Part shown: in pieces, positions 17,140 to 26,701 of the stretch
How the letters are laid out: each line of letters opens with the position of its first letter
How positions within the stretch are numbered: position 1 is the first letter of the stretch
DNA from: Metabacillus idriensis
GTDB lineage: Bacteria; Bacillota; Bacilli; Bacillales; Bacillaceae
Assembly: GCF_009674765.1 (NCBI RefSeq)
Contig: NZ_WKKF01000003.1
Span: 1 to 64,000 of the forward strand
Length of the DNA stretch: 64,000 nucleotides
Direction: 5' to 3'
Made by a program: the position numbers and the translations under genes
Notes under the pieces: generated by a model
The model's input: the letters and a program-made list of their open reading frames with translations, nothing else
What the model was told of the DNA's origin: nothing
The model's database searches: none

Positions 17140-17170
17140 AAAAAAGGAGGAGGACAAGTCCTCCTCCTTC
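17140..17170 (-). terminator. Internal terminator/attenuator between appA and appB
   Basis: GGAGGAGGAC pairs with GTCCTCCTCC around AA. On the minus strand it is followed by TTTTTTC. Placed 4 bp after the appA stop codon, it should limit read-through into the permease genes and protect the appA message. Confidence 0.85.
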
Positions 17171-17174
17171 TAGA

Positions 17175-18782
17175 TTACTTAAATTCAACCTTTGTTAAAA
17201 TGTCAGATCCAGTTGGATGCGGCATGAAGCCTGTAATACTGCTGCTTCCAGCAAGGATTGGCGTTGAGTGAGCAAGCGGGATCCATGGTGCATCTTCTTT
17301 AATGATTTCCTGCGCTTTTTTATAGAGCTCATTTCGTTTTTCCTGATCCGCATTTGATTGTGCTTCAATCAGGATGTCATGTAATTCATCATTGCTGTAG
17401 TACGTGTAGTTATTGCTGCCGATGCTGTCTTTATCTAATAGAGTATAAATGAAGTTATCTGCATCTCCATTATCACCAGTCCAGCCGAGCATAAAGGAAT
17501 CTGCTTCCCCTTTGCTTGCTTTGTCTAAATAAGTTGCCCAATCATAAGTTTTGATTTCGGCTTCAACACCGATTTTTGCAAAGCTTGATTTAAGAACTTC
17601 AGCCACTTTCATACCTTCTGGCATATATGGACGCGGTACAGGCATTGCCCAAAGCTCCATTTTAAAGCCATCAGGATGACCAGCTTCAGCAAGAAGCGCT
17701 TTCGCTTTTTCTAAATCATATGGGTATGGCTCGATATCATCGTTATAGCCTTCTAATGAAGGAGGCATTGGATTCTTCGCTGGCTCAGCAAGTCCGCCAT
17801 AGAAAGAATCAATGATCGCCTGTTTGTCTACTGCATGGTTCAATGCTTGACGCACAAGTTTGTTATCAAGAGGCTTACGGTTTGTTGTTAATCCAACATA
17901 TCCTACGTTCATGGACGGACGCTCAAACGTTTGTAAGTCTTTATTGCTTGTAATAGATTCAGTATCAGATGGATTCACTCCATCCATTAGATCAATTTCA
18001 CCCGTCTGCAATGCGTTTAAACGAGCTGAGTTTTCCGGAATTGATTTAAAGATAACCTGATTTAATTTCGGATATCCTTTCATCCAGTAGTCTTCATTTT
18101 TCTCAAGAACGATTCTGTCGTTTGGCTTCCACTCTACAAATTTAAATGGACCTGTTCCAACAGGATTTTCTCTGAATTTTTCTCCGTGCTTTTCAATAGC
18201 AGCAGGACTTGCAATTCCAAATGGTGACATCGCAAGGTTCTTTAAGAACGGAGCTTGAGGACGTTTAAGTGTGAAGACAACTTTATTGTCCCCGTCTGCT
18301 TTTACTTCTTTAATGACGTGGCCTTCATCTTTTTTGAATCCGCCAAACATTGTATAGTAAGGGAATTTATCGGCATCTCCATTCATCCAGCGCTCGAAGT
18401 TGAATACAACAGCTTCAGCGTTGAAGTCTGTGCCGTCATGGAATTTAACGCCTTCTCTTAAAGTAAGAGTATACGTCAGGTTATCATCAGAAACTTCCCA
18501 TTTTGTTGCAAGACCTTCCTGAACAGTTGTATCCTGCTCGCCGTAATTCAATAGTGTTTCAAATACGTTGACCGTTACTTTAAATGCTTCTCCCTCTGTC
18601 GTTGTAATTGGATCAAGTGATGTTGAATCACCGCCGCGTCCAAAAACCAGGCTGTCCTGTTTCTTTTCGCTTCCGCCTTCTGATTTGCCATCTGATGAGG
18701 TTTCATTTGAACTGCATCCCATCAATGCCGCTGATAACAGCAGCACAAACATAATTGAGACCAACAGGCTTTTCTTTTTCAC
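17175..18782 (-). CDS. appA: Oligopeptide-binding lipoprotein, AppA/DppE type (SBP family 5)
   Basis: A 535-residue extracellular solute-binding protein family 5 member with a GTG start preceded by GGGGGA and a lipoprotein signal (lipobox ALMGC, C23), so it is membrane anchored outside the cell. The LRFVVNP-region counterpart and segments such as LREGVKFHDGTDFNAEAVVFNF and NPVGTGPFKFVEW are hallmarks of peptide/nickel binding proteins. It captures peptides for AppBC. It lies third in the operon, after the two ATPase genes. Confidence 0.88.
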   Translation of the reverse strand: MKKKSLLVSIMFVLLLSAALMGCSSNETSSDGKSEGGSEKKQDSLVFGRGGDSTSLDPITTTEGEAFKVTVNVFETLLNYGEQDTTVQEGLATKWEVSDDNLTYTLTLREGVKFHDGTDFNAEAVVFNFERWMNGDADKFPYYTMFGGFKKDEGHVIKEVKADGDNKVVFTLKRPQAPFLKNLAMSPFGIASPAAIEKHGEKFRENPVGTGPFKFVEWKPNDRIVLEKNEDYWMKGYPKLNQVIFKSIPENSARLNALQTGEIDLMDGVNPSDTESITSNKDLQTFERPSMNVGYVGLTTNRKPLDNKLVRQALNHAVDKQAIIDSFYGGLAEPAKNPMPPSLEGYNDDIEPYPYDLEKAKALLAEAGHPDGFKMELWAMPVPRPYMPEGMKVAEVLKSSFAKIGVEAEIKTYDWATYLDKASKGEADSFMLGWTGDNGDADNFIYTLLDKDSIGSNNYTYYSNDELHDILIEAQSNADQEKRNELYKKAQEIIKEDAPWIPLAHSTPILAGSSSITGFMPHPTGSDILTKVEFK

Positions 18783-18832
18783 GTATACATCCCCCTATTT
18801 CCTATTTCAATCTATCAATCACATCTGTGCCA

Positions 18833-19801
18833 TTATTGATATAAATGGCACGCGACATAATGACCTTCTTTTACTTCAGTCCATTCTGGCTTTTTCACTT
18901 TACATGGTTCAAAACAAGCAGGACATCTTGTATGAAAAGCACATCCTTTAGGCGGATCAGACGGACTCGGAAGATCGCCTTTTAAAACAATCTGTTCTTT
19001 AACTGCCTCAGGATCCGGCAGAGGCACGGCTGAGAGCAGCGCTTTTGTATAAGGATGCAATGGTTCAGCATACACCCTCTCGCTGTCTGCAAGCTCTACT
19101 AAACTTCCCAAATACATCACTCCAAGCCTGTCGCTGATGTGGCGAACGACTCCGAGGTCATGGGAAATGAAAATATACGTTAATGAAAATTCCTTTTGCA
19201 GGTCTTTTAATAGATTCAGAATTTGAGATTGAATGGAAACATCAAGAGCAGAAACGGGTTCATCTGCAATAATCAGCTTCGGATTCGTCATCAGTGCTCT
19301 TGCAATCCCAATTCTTTGGCGCTGTCCTCCGCTGAACTGATGGGGATACCTTTTGCCGTATGCTTCATCAAGACCGACAATTTTCAGCATCGTTTTTACT
19401 TTTTGCCTGCGCTGTTCCTTGTTTCCTATTTTATGTACAATAAGCGGCTCTTCAAGAATGCGCTCAACCGTCATTCTCGGATTCAGCGATGCATAAGGGT
19501 CCTGAAAGACCATCTGCAGCTCCCGCCTCATCTTTCTCATCTCTTTTGGAGACTTGGTGAGCAGCTGTTCTTCCTGAAAAGAAACCGAACCTTCTGTAGC
19601 CTCAATCAGTTTCAGCAGAAGCCGTCCCATAGTTGACTTCCCGCAGCCGGATTCACCGACGATTCCAAGTGTTTCTCCTTCATATACTTCAAAAGACAAA
19701 TCATTGACTGCCTTGACCGCACCGACTTTTCTGCCAAACACGCCGCCATTAATCGGAAAATGCTTTGACAGCTTATCCACTTTAAGCAAAGGCTTCGTCA
19801 T
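18833..19801 (-). CDS. appF: Oligopeptide ABC transporter ATPase, AppF type
   Basis: A 322-residue ABC ATPase with Walker A GESGCGKST (about 54-62), signature FSGGQRQRIGIARAL, Walker B LIIADEPVSALD and the C-terminal oligopeptide-transporter extension with a Cys-rich GCAFHTRCPACFEPC segment. In related proteins this extension binds an iron-sulfur cluster, which is family knowledge. Its start overlaps the end of appD by 20 bp, showing tight coupling. It pairs with AppD to power the transporter. Confidence 0.9.
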   Translation of the reverse strand: MTKPLLKVDKLSKHFPINGGVFGRKVGAVKAVNDLSFEVYEGETLGIVGESGCGKSTMGRLLLKLIEATEGSVSFQEEQLLTKSPKEMRKMRRELQMVFQDPYASLNPRMTVERILEEPLIVHKIGNKEQRRQKVKTMLKIVGLDEAYGKRYPHQFSGGQRQRIGIARALMTNPKLIIADEPVSALDVSIQSQILNLLKDLQKEFSLTYIFISHDLGVVRHISDRLGVMYLGSLVELADSERVYAEPLHPYTKALLSAVPLPDPEAVKEQIVLKGDLPSPSDPPKGCAFHTRCPACFEPCKVKKPEWTEVKEGHYVACHLYQ

Positions 19802-20792
19802 GCTGAATTGCCTCCTCTCGTGCCAGAAAGCATCTTGATTGATGGGAATTCTCTAACTTGTACAGCGGAGGTGCATCATTCAGACACTCAGCCATTGCAT
19901 ATTCACAGCGGCCTGCAAACAGACATCCCTGCTGAACAGTGCCAGGACGCGGCACCTGCCCTGAAATGGAATATAATCTGTCATTTTTATTCCGGATATC
20001 CGGAACTGATTTCATAAGCCCTTTTGTGTAAGGATGCTTAGGATTTTTAAAAATTGTTTTGACCGTTCCCTCCTCCACGACTTGTCCTGCATACATGACC
20101 ATGACGCGGTCGCACATTTCCGCTACTACTCCAAGATCATGTGTGATAAAGACAATGGACGTTTCAAGCTTTTGATTGAGGTCTTTCATTAATTTCAATA
20201 TTTGTGCTTGAATCGTTACATCCAGTGCAGTTGTCGGCTCATCAGCAATCAGCACCTTAGGATCACAAATCATTGCCATCGCAATCATGACACGCTGCCT
20301 CATACCTCCTGAGAGCTGATGGGGATATTCCCCGTATAACTCCTCAGGTCTTGGCAGTCCTACAAGCTTCAGAATTTGAATGACCCGGTCCTTTGCCTGT
20401 TTTTTAGTTAAGTTCTGATGAACACGAAGTGACTCTTCAAGCTGGTTGCCTATTTTAAATAATGGATTGAGTGAAGTCATTGGCTCCTGAAAGACCATCG
20501 CAATTTCATTTCCGCGCATTTTTCGGAGTGATTTTTCATTCAGCTTCAGAAGATCCTTTCCTTGAAAAAGCACTTCTCCTGTAAGCTTTGATGTTTTCTT
20601 TGGCAATAACCCCATAATCGAAAGCGAAGTCACACTTTTTCCGCATCCCGATTCTCCTACGATTCCTAAAACTTCTCCCTTATGTACGTCAAAACGAATG
20701 GAGTCCACGACTCGCGTTTCTTCTTTGATTTGCATAAATGTGATGCTTAAATCTCTGATTTCTAATATTTTTTCCCGTGACAGACCGCTCAC
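19782..20792 (-). CDS. appD: Oligopeptide ABC transporter ATPase, AppD type
   Basis: A 336-residue ABC ATPase, first gene of the operon, with Walker A GESGCGKSV, signature LSGGMRQRVMIAMAM, Walker B VLIADEPTTALD and a C-terminal Cys-containing extension (GCLFAGRCEYAMAEC). The start has GGGGGTG nearby in the upstream sequence. It overlaps appF. The promoter should lie in the 330-bp AT-rich gap upstream, where I could not choose a single convincing promoter. Confidence 0.9.
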   Translation of the reverse strand: MSGLSREKILEIRDLSITFMQIKEETRVVDSIRFDVHKGEVLGIVGESGCGKSVTSLSIMGLLPKKTSKLTGEVLFQGKDLLKLNEKSLRKMRGNEIAMVFQEPMTSLNPLFKIGNQLEESLRVHQNLTKKQAKDRVIQILKLVGLPRPEELYGEYPHQLSGGMRQRVMIAMAMICDPKVLIADEPTTALDVTIQAQILKLMKDLNQKLETSIVFITHDLGVVAEMCDRVMVMYAGQVVEEGTVKTIFKNPKHPYTKGLMKSVPDIRNKNDRLYSISGQVPRPGTVQQGCLFAGRCEYAMAECLNDAPPLYKLENSHQSRCFLAREEAIQHDEAFA

Positions 20793-21122
20793 CCCCTGTT
20801 TGAGGATACTTTTCCAATCACCTTAAAAACATATGATGTCGGATCATCCTCTATGCTCTCTCTTGATATTTCTGTAAGATACTATTCAAAATACAAAAAA
20901 ATTGGATATGTACAAATTATAGACTAAAAATTCTAAATATTAAAATAGTCCTTTGTACCTAAATAGTTTTATTGCATTACATTAATAAAGTGATTATGTT
21001 AATTAAACTCATGCCTTTTTAATCATAAAAAATAAGCAATCCAGAAAGGATTGCTTATTTTTACTTATTATGGAATTCTATTTGCCTAAAGAAGTGATTT
21101 TATTATGATAGAAAAATATGGT
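20793..21122. other. Intergenic gap upstream of appD
   Basis: This is 330 bp of AT-rich DNA between ygaD and the app operon. It holds the ygaD terminator (21031-21063) and must contain the app promoter. I see no riboswitch, coding frame or repeat in it. Confidence 0.6.
21031..21063 (-). terminator. Terminator of ygaD (symmetrical)
   Basis: AATAAGCAATCC pairs with GGATTGCTTATT around AGAA, flanked by A and T runs on both sides, so it could act in both directions. It lies about 60 bp after the ygaD stop codon. Confidence 0.85.
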
Positions 21123-22865
21123 CTAATCTAATTGCTGAATTTGGAATAGAGAATAATAATGGCCTTGTTTCTCCATTAATTCTGCATGAGTTCCCTGTTC
21201 TGCAATTTTTCCGTTTTCTACGACAACAATTTTATCAGCATGGGTAATGGTTGAAAGACGATGAGCTACGATAAACGTCGTCCGGTCCATAGCAAGTTTC
21301 TCAAGCGCTTCCTGTATCAGGTGCTCACTTTCTAAATCAAGAGCTGACGTTGCTTCATCAAGAACAAGAATAGGCGGATTCTTTAAGAACACTCTTGCAA
21401 TCGCAAGTCTTTGTTTTTGACCGCCGGAAAGTTTAACGCCGCGTTCACCGACTTTCGTATCATAGCCTTCAGGAAAGCCTAAAATGAAGTCATGCGCATT
21501 TGCTGCTCTTGCCGCTTCAAACACTTCTTCATCTGACGCTCCAGGCTTGCCGATCAGGATATTTTCTTTAACAGACTGGCTGAATAAAAATGTATCCTGC
21601 AGCACCATGCCAATTTGATCTCTCAGACTTTGAGCACGATAATCTCTAATATCTGTTCCATCAAGAAGAATGCGACCTTCAGAAACATCGTAGAAACGGG
21701 GAATTAAGCTGATGAAGGTCGATTTTCCGCCTCCGCTCATTCCTACTAAAGCAACCGTTTCCCCTCTGTTCACTTTTAACGAGACATGATCGAGGATCAT
21801 CGGTTCTTTCTCCTCATATTTGAACGACACTTCTTCAAATTCAATTGTGCCATTTACCGCTTTTGCTTCAATGGCATTGGGTTTGTCCGTAATATCATAC
21901 TTTTCATCAATCAATTCAAACACACGGTCCATCGATGCCAGGGCCTGAGTGAGAGTAGTTGATGAAGTAACTAGACGTCTGAGCGGATTATACAGCTGAT
22001 CAATATAGGCAATAAATGCTACCATTGTCCCAACTGTCATGTTCCCATGAATAACCTGATAGGCTGCAAATGAAATAACAAGCAGCGGGGCAACATCCGT
22101 AATGGTATTCACAACGGCAAACGTCTTCGCATTCCAGCTTGTATGATCGAGCGCTTTCGTTAAAAAGTTATGATTTTCTTTATCAAATTCAGCCTGCTCA
22201 TGATCTTCAATGGCAAAACTGCGGATGACAGGCATCCCCTGTACCCGCTCATGTAGATGTCCCTGAACCTGCGCCAATGCTTGAGAGCGGACCCTGGTCA
22301 GATGTCTCAGCTTACCGTAAAAGTATTTAACCGAAAAGCCGTAAAAAGGGAACAGAATAATGGAAACAAGTGTAAGCTTGATATCCATAGTAAACATAAT
22401 GATCACTGCGATCACGATTGTAAAAATATCCAGCCACACGTTCATCAGACCGGTGATGACAAAGTTTTTCGTTTGTTCAACATCGTTAATGATCCTGGAG
22501 ATAATTTCTCCCGCTCTTGTGTTTGCGTAGTAGCGGAGACTGAGCTTTTGCAGATGGGTAAACAGGCTGTCCCTTATATCATAAAGGATCTTGCTTCCTG
22601 TCCATTGTGCAAAATATTGACGGTAATATTCAATTGGCGGTCTGACGATAAGGAAGATGGCAAACATGATTCCCATGATTGTCAGCAGCTTTGCCGTTTT
22701 TTCATCTGCTGACATTTTTCCGCCTAATATATCATCGACTACATACTTAAGCAGCAGCGGTGTTAATAAAGGAATAGAGAATTTAATAATTCCGATAAGA
22801 ATCGTTCCTGCAATTTGCAATCTATAAGGTTTGACGAATTTCATGTAACGCTTTACTGAACTCAA
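21123..22865 (-). CDS. ygaD: ABC exporter half-transporter YgaD
   Basis: A 580-residue fusion of a six-helix exporter membrane domain (about 1-320) with an ABC ATPase domain: Walker [10 protein letters not shown] (about 375), signature [14 protein letters not shown], Walker [13 protein letters not shown] and H-loop VAHRLST. It probably works as a homodimer exporting lipids or drugs; the substrate is unknown. It starts at TTG preceded by GGGGGAG. The locus matches B. subtilis ygaD between ygaE/gsaB and ygaC. Confidence 0.9.
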   Translation of the reverse strand: MSSVKRYMKFVKPYRLQIAGTILIGIIKFSIPLLTPLLLKYVVDDILGGKMSADEKTAKLLTIMGIMFAIFLIVRPPIEYYRQYFAQWTGSKILYDIRDSLFTHLQKLSLRYYANTRAGEIISRIINDVEQTKNFVITGLMNVWLDIFTIVIAVIIMFTMDIKLTLVSIILFPFYGFSVKYFYGKLRHLTRVRSQALAQVQGHLHERVQGMPVIRSFAIEDHEQAEFDKENHNFLTKALDHTSWNAKTFAVVNTITDVAPLLVISFAAYQVIHGNMTVGTMVAFIAYIDQLYNPLRRLVTSSTTLTQALASMDRVFELIDEKYDITDKPNAIEAKAVNGTIEFEEVSFKYEEKEPMILDHVSLKVNRGETVALVGMSGGGKSTFISLIPRFYDVSEGRILLDGTDIRDYRAQSLRDQIGMVLQDTFLFSQSVKENILIGKPGASDEEVFEAARAANAHDFILGFPEGYDTKVGERGVKLSGGQKQRLAIARVFLKNPPILVLDEATSALDLESEHLIQEALEKLAMDRTTFIVAHRLSTITHADKIVVVENGKIAEQGTHAELMEKQGHYYSLFQIQQLD

Positions 22866-23097
22866 GGGCCTTGTCTCCCCCTTTCTTTTTCTATACTCTA
22901 TTCGTAAACATTTTTGTTTTAATTAAACCGCGTTCTTTAAGTGCCACTGTTTCTTCAAATTCAAGGAAAAGAGCTCGACTGAGAACTTGACGCGTAAGGA
23001 ATATCTATTTATACGAACACAGCTTTTTCTATTTTGTGCGGAGCGGAACATCTCATACGTTCCGCTGCTTCGCCTGAATCACTAACAAAAAAATCCC

Positions 23098-23215
23098 GGC
23101 TAAAGCGCCTTGGTTCAGATCCGACAGGCAGATAAGAATCCGACAGAAAAGTCCGGGTCCCGCCTTTTTTGTCGGATTCGTTCTGACGGAGGATCTAGGC
23201 GCTGGTGCTGGACCT
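23098..23215 (+). repeat. Dispersed repeat family A, copy in ygaD-ntdP gap
   Basis: It shares the blocks CAGATCCGACAGGCAGATAAG, CCGACAGAAAAGTCCGGG and GTCGGATTCGTTCTG with the other family A copies. It begins at AAGCGCC (AAAGCGCCTTGG) and ends at CTAGGCGCTGGTGCTGGAC. It is more diverged than the copies at 3300 and 36521. Confidence 0.75.
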
Positions 23216-23269
23216 GGACGTAGATAACATTATTTAATTATCCACAACCTTTTACATTTTATAATTTCC

Positions 23270-23305
23270 TAAACAAAGAATAAGCCTGTTTATCAAACAG
23301 GCTTT
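23270..23305 (-). terminator. Probable terminator of ntdP
   Basis: AAGCCTGTTT pairs with AAACAGGCTT around ATC. On the minus strand it is followed by an imperfect T tract (ATTCTTTGTTT). The weak T tract lowers confidence. Confidence 0.5.
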
Positions 23306-23371
23306 CAGGTTAAGCATCCCTGAATCTGCTATCTATGTGCTGTACTTCAGGAAGTGTGAACTGACAACAAA

Positions 23372-23902
23372 TCATTTTACATGTGTTAAATAACGTTCAT
23401 ACCACTCATCGATAAATTCTGCGGAGAACGGTCCTTTTTTCTGTCTGATCCAGCGGAGCAGTTTTTCAAGGTTGCTCTTCAAAATCAAATCGATGACGTC
23501 AGGATAATTCATTTTTTTACGATGATATTCGTATTCATCTTCATCTAAGATGATATAGGTCATATCAGGAAAAATTTTAACATCAAGGTCATAATCTATG
23601 TATTTCAGCGCTTCATCGTCCCAAGCGAATGGCGAGCTTATGTTGCAATAATAATATATGCCGTCTTCCCGGATCATCCCTATTACGTTAAACCAGTACT
23701 TTGTATGAAAGTAACAAATCGCAGGTTCACGGGTAATCCATGTGCGGCCATCAGATTCTGTCACAACTGTACGGTCATTTCCGCCGATAATACAATGCTG
23801 ACTAGCCTTTAAAACGGTTGTTTCATCCCAAATTCGGTGAATATGCCCATCATGTTTGTAACTATGAATTTGTATGTTATCTCCTTCCTTGGGAAATCCC
23901 AT
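23372..23902 (-). CDS. ntdP: Nucleoside tri-/diphosphate phosphatase, YgaC/UPF0374 (DUF402) family
   Basis: A 176-residue soluble protein of the DUF402 fold. The region [19 protein letters not shown] carries the clustered acidic residues that bind divalent metal in this family. A Staphylococcus aureus homologue has been characterised as a nucleoside diphosphatase, from which the name comes; activity here is inferred. The ATG at 23902 is preceded by GGAAGGAG. The position next to ygaB and ygaD matches B. subtilis ygaC. Confidence 0.88.
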   Translation of the reverse strand: MGFPKEGDNIQIHSYKHDGHIHRIWDETTVLKASQHCIIGGNDRTVVTESDGRTWITREPAICYFHTKYWFNVIGMIREDGIYYYCNISSPFAWDDEALKYIDYDLDVKIFPDMTYIILDEDEYEYHRKKMNYPDVIDLILKSNLEKLLRWIRQKKGPFSAEFIDEWYERYLTHVK

Positions 23903-24051
23903 TTTACTCCCCTACTTTCCGTATCGCCGCTTTGCTGAAAGGGCAAAGATCTTCAATTATTTGTTTTTACTATTATACCGTTTGCAGGAAAAAAAAGAAA
24001 ATAAAAGAGCCGCCCTGAGGTTTTGGCAGACTCTTAAGAAAACCTATTTAT

Positions 24052-24300
24052 TTATGTAACCTCCACAGCCTGATATGAACGGATGACCTCTTCTGTCTGC
24101 TTTTCAAACACCTTCTGAATCATATGCAGCTCATCCTTCATAAGATGAATCTCAGACTCAATCTCCTTGCATTGTATTTCATCAGGAAGATTGTTCAGCT
24201 GCTCTTTTAACTCCTGGCATCTCTCAATTTCGGACTGCAGGCTCAGCAGCTTCTCCATCGTCTGGAGCTGATTGCCGACTAATTGATCAAATTCTTTCAA
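24052..24300 (-). CDS. ygaB: YgaB-like coiled-coil protein
   Basis: An 82-residue protein with heptad-patterned Leu/Glu/Gln/Met over nearly its whole length (about 5-75), predicted as a coiled coil. There is no signal, membrane segment or known catalytic motif. The start has AAAGAGGTG before it. Size and position beside ygaC identify it as YgaB. Function is unknown. Confidence 0.78.
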   Translation of the reverse strand: MKEFDQLVGNQLQTMEKLLSLQSEIERCQELKEQLNNLPDEIQCKEIESEIHLMKDELHMIQKVFEKQTEEVIRSYQAVEVT

Positions 24301-24530
24301 TCTAATGACACCTCTTTCTTCCGTCCTGCTGATTTGTACACGTATTATTTCTTCTCTGCTAAAGATTTTCCTTTGACTTTATATGTTGAGGAATAAGAGG
24401 TTTTGTCGGATGTGTAAATCTAAGCTTACAGCACATTGAGATTCCTGATTTTGGTTTGTATCGATTAAAATGAGGGAAACGTCAAACAGTCTGAATTTTC
24501 CTAAAAATACTAAGGCGGTGCACGTTCATC

Positions 24531-25082
24531 TTGAATTCCCTTTTATTTTTTATCATCACTTTCATTTGGATCGCTGAATTCATCCTTTACCGCAACAGGG
24601 GATTCACAGAAGAAGAAACAAAAGAGAAGCGCTCTTACCCCTTTATCTTATTTGTTTTTTCTTCAACAATCGTAAGTGCGGTCTTAATGAAAGAATGGGG
24701 GATATTTTACTGGGAAAATACCTATATTCAATTAATAGGACTCATGCTTTACGCGCTTGGGGTTTTATTAAGATACTGGGGAATCGGCCACCTGCGTCAG
24801 CAATTTACACGGCATGTATCCGTCCGCATAAGCGACGAGCTTGTGAGCTCAGGCCCATACAGGCGGCTCAGACATCCGCTTTATACCGGGCTTTTGCTGA
24901 TCATAATCGGGATTTGTCTTTCTCTGGGCAATCCTGTCCTTGCAATTGTTGGCGGAGCTGCAGGAGCATTCAGCATAATTCAAAGGATCCGAATTGAAGA
25001 AAGAATGCTCATTAAAGCATATGGAGAGGAATACAGGAGCTGGGCAAAAAAAAGATATCGGCTCTTTCCCCCTATTTATTAA
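24531..25082 (+). CDS. Isoprenylcysteine carboxylmethyltransferase-family membrane methyltransferase
   Basis: A 183-residue membrane protein starting at TTG (AAGGCGGTG upstream), with hydrophobic segments near 2-15, 36-50, 63-80 and 120-150. The C-terminal part has the ICMT/PEMT-type motif: SSGPYRRLRHPLYTG (about 110-124) followed by EERMLIKAYGEEYRSW (about 156-171), which bind S-adenosylmethionine. It is 21 bp upstream of a phytoene-desaturase-like gene and should be co-transcribed with it. The methyl acceptor is unknown; a lipid or carotenoid carboxylate is a guess from the neighbour. The pair breaks the usual ygaB-sspE neighbourhood. Confidence 0.78.
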   Translation: MNSLLFFIITFIWIAEFILYRNRGFTEEETKEKRSYPFILFVFSSTIVSAVLMKEWGIFYWENTYIQLIGLMLYALGVLLRYWGIGHLRQQFTRHVSVRISDELVSSGPYRRLRHPLYTGLLLIIIGICLSLGNPVLAIVGGAAGAFSIIQRIRIEERMLIKAYGEEYRSWAKKRYRLFPPIY

Positions 25083-25103
25083 CTATTAACCGGAGGTGCT
25101 GGA

Positions 25104-26612
25104 ATGATCAATCAAAAAAAGAAAGCTATCGTAATCGGAGCCGGGCTTGGAGGAATGTCTGCTGCAATTCGGCTGTCTGCAGATGGATATGATGTGACCG
25201 TGCTAGAGAAAAACAGCAATGTTGGAGGAAAACTAAATCGCCGCTCCGGCAAAGGATTCACTTTTGATACAGGCCCTTCCATTTTAACGATGCCTTGGGT
25301 GCTCGAGCAGCTTTTCAGAAGTGTAAACAGGCACTTGGAAGACTACATAACAGTTGAACGGGTAGAGCCTCAATGGCGAACGTTTTTTGAAGACGGCACA
25401 AAAATTGATGTTTCAAGCGACCTTCCGACAATGATAGCAGAAATGGCAAAGGTATCTAAGGAGCCTCATGGCAACCTGAGCGGCCTTCTTTCCTACAGTG
25501 AAAAAATGTATGATCTTTGTTTGAAAAGTTTTTATAAATTCAGCCTTGAAGATTTAAAGGATTTAAAGAAACATCATACTCTTAAGGATCTAATGGCAAT
25601 GGATCCCCTCAGCACCGCAGCAGACGGAACTGAAAAGCACCTGGACAACAAGTATCTGCAGCAGCTGTTCAATTTCTTCGTAATGTATGTGGGATCTAAT
25701 CCTTATTCCGCACCGGCCATCCTTAATCAGCTGATTTATGTGCAGCTCGGTCTTGGCATTCACTATGTAAAAGGCGGCATGTACGGAATTGCTGAAGGGA
25801 TGCAGAAGTTAATGGATGAGCTTAGAATTGAAGTTAAAACCAATACCCCTGTTGCCTGTCTGGAGCTGGATGGAAAAACTGTTAAAGGCGTCATGACGGA
25901 GAATGGGGATGTTTATCATGCAGATGTCGTTATTTCGAACTTAGAGGCAATCCCTGCATACCGAAATCTTGCTCCTTCTACCGGAGAAGTTAAAAAAGAA
26001 ATTAAAAAATTGGGCAAAACCTTTATTCCAAGTGTTTCCGGATTAGTGCTGCTGCTTGGGACAGACTGTAAATTTGATGATTTGAAGCATCATAACTTCT
26101 TTTTCTCAGAGGATCCGGAAAAAGAATTTCAGCAAATATTCAATCAGGGGGTGCCGGCTGATGACCCGACGATTTATATCGGTATTTCTTCAAGATCTGA
26201 CGCAAGCCAGGCTCCCGATGGAAAAGACAATTTATTCGTCCTTACCCACGTCCCTCCTCTAAAGGAAGGAGCTAAAACAAGCTTTGATTGGGAGGAGTAC
26301 CGGGAACTTGTCTTAAACAAACTTGAACGTATGGGGATGAAAGATTTGCGGAAATCAATTGAATTTGAATACCGCTTCACTCCAGAGGACCTTGAGGAGC
26401 TTTATGGACCAAATGGCGGTTCAATCTATGGGGTCGCATCTGACAAAAAGAAAAACAGCGGATTTAAAATTCCTGCAAAGAGCGATATTTATGAAGGATT
26501 GTATTTTGTTGGAGGATCGACTCACCCAGGGGGCGGAGTTCCGATGGTTACATTGTCAGGCCAGCTTACAGCTGATCTGATCAAGAAGAATGAGCTTGTG
26601 AACGCAAAATAA
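25104..26612 (+). CDS. Phytoene desaturase family FAD oxidoreductase (CrtI/CrtN type)
   Basis: A 502-residue flavoprotein with an N-terminal FAD site (VIGAGLGGMSAAIRL, about 11-25) and EKNSNVGGKL. The C-terminal family signature is YFVGGSTHPGGGVPMVTLSG (about 470-489). This is the carotenoid desaturase/oxygenase family acting on membrane polyenes. Whether it desaturates (CrtN-like) or oxidises an end methyl group (CrtP/CrtNb/CrtNc-like) cannot be decided without alignment. No squalene/phytoene synthase, glycosyltransferase or acyltransferase lies nearby, so it either serves a pathway encoded elsewhere or acts on another substrate. It follows the methyltransferase gene in one operon. Confidence 0.85.
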   Translation: MINQKKKAIVIGAGLGGMSAAIRLSADGYDVTVLEKNSNVGGKLNRRSGKGFTFDTGPSILTMPWVLEQLFRSVNRHLEDYITVERVEPQWRTFFEDGTKIDVSSDLPTMIAEMAKVSKEPHGNLSGLLSYSEKMYDLCLKSFYKFSLEDLKDLKKHHTLKDLMAMDPLSTAADGTEKHLDNKYLQQLFNFFVMYVGSNPYSAPAILNQLIYVQLGLGIHYVKGGMYGIAEGMQKLMDELRIEVKTNTPVACLELDGKTVKGVMTENGDVYHADVVISNLEAIPAYRNLAPSTGEVKKEIKKLGKTFIPSVSGLVLLLGTDCKFDDLKHHNFFFSEDPEKEFQQIFNQGVPADDPTIYIGISSRSDASQAPDGKDNLFVLTHVPPLKEGAKTSFDWEEYRELVLNKLERMGMKDLRKSIEFEYRFTPEDLEELYGPNGGSIYGVASDKKKNSGFKIPAKSDIYEGLYFVGGSTHPGGGVPMVTLSGQLTADLIKKNELVNAK

Positions 26613-26649
26613 TGCGTGTGCACTAATTATCCGCAAAACAACAATAGAA

Positions 26650-26683
26650 AAGACACTTCTTCTCACAAGGAAGAAGTGTCTCT
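26650..26683. terminator. Bidirectional terminator between crtI-like gene and sspE
   Basis: AGACACTTCTTC pairs with GAAGAAGTGTCT between two convergent genes. The flanking A/T is modest (AAAAG on one side, TCTATT on the other). Confidence 0.75.
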
Positions 26684-26701
26684 ATTCAAGCGGTTTTTAA
26701 A

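Larger units (their letters stand above)
22866..23371. other. Intergenic gap between ntdP and ygaD
   Basis: This is about 500 bp with no credible gene. It contains a family A repeat (23098-23215), a single perfect DnaA-box-like TTATCCACA (23238-23246), a hairpin that probably ends ntdP transcription and, near the right side of ygaD, its promoter region. Confidence 0.7.

Noticed and set aside
23238-23246. Additional DnaA regulatory site
   Set aside because: A single perfect 9-mer is expected by chance in AT-rich DNA and has no companions nearby.
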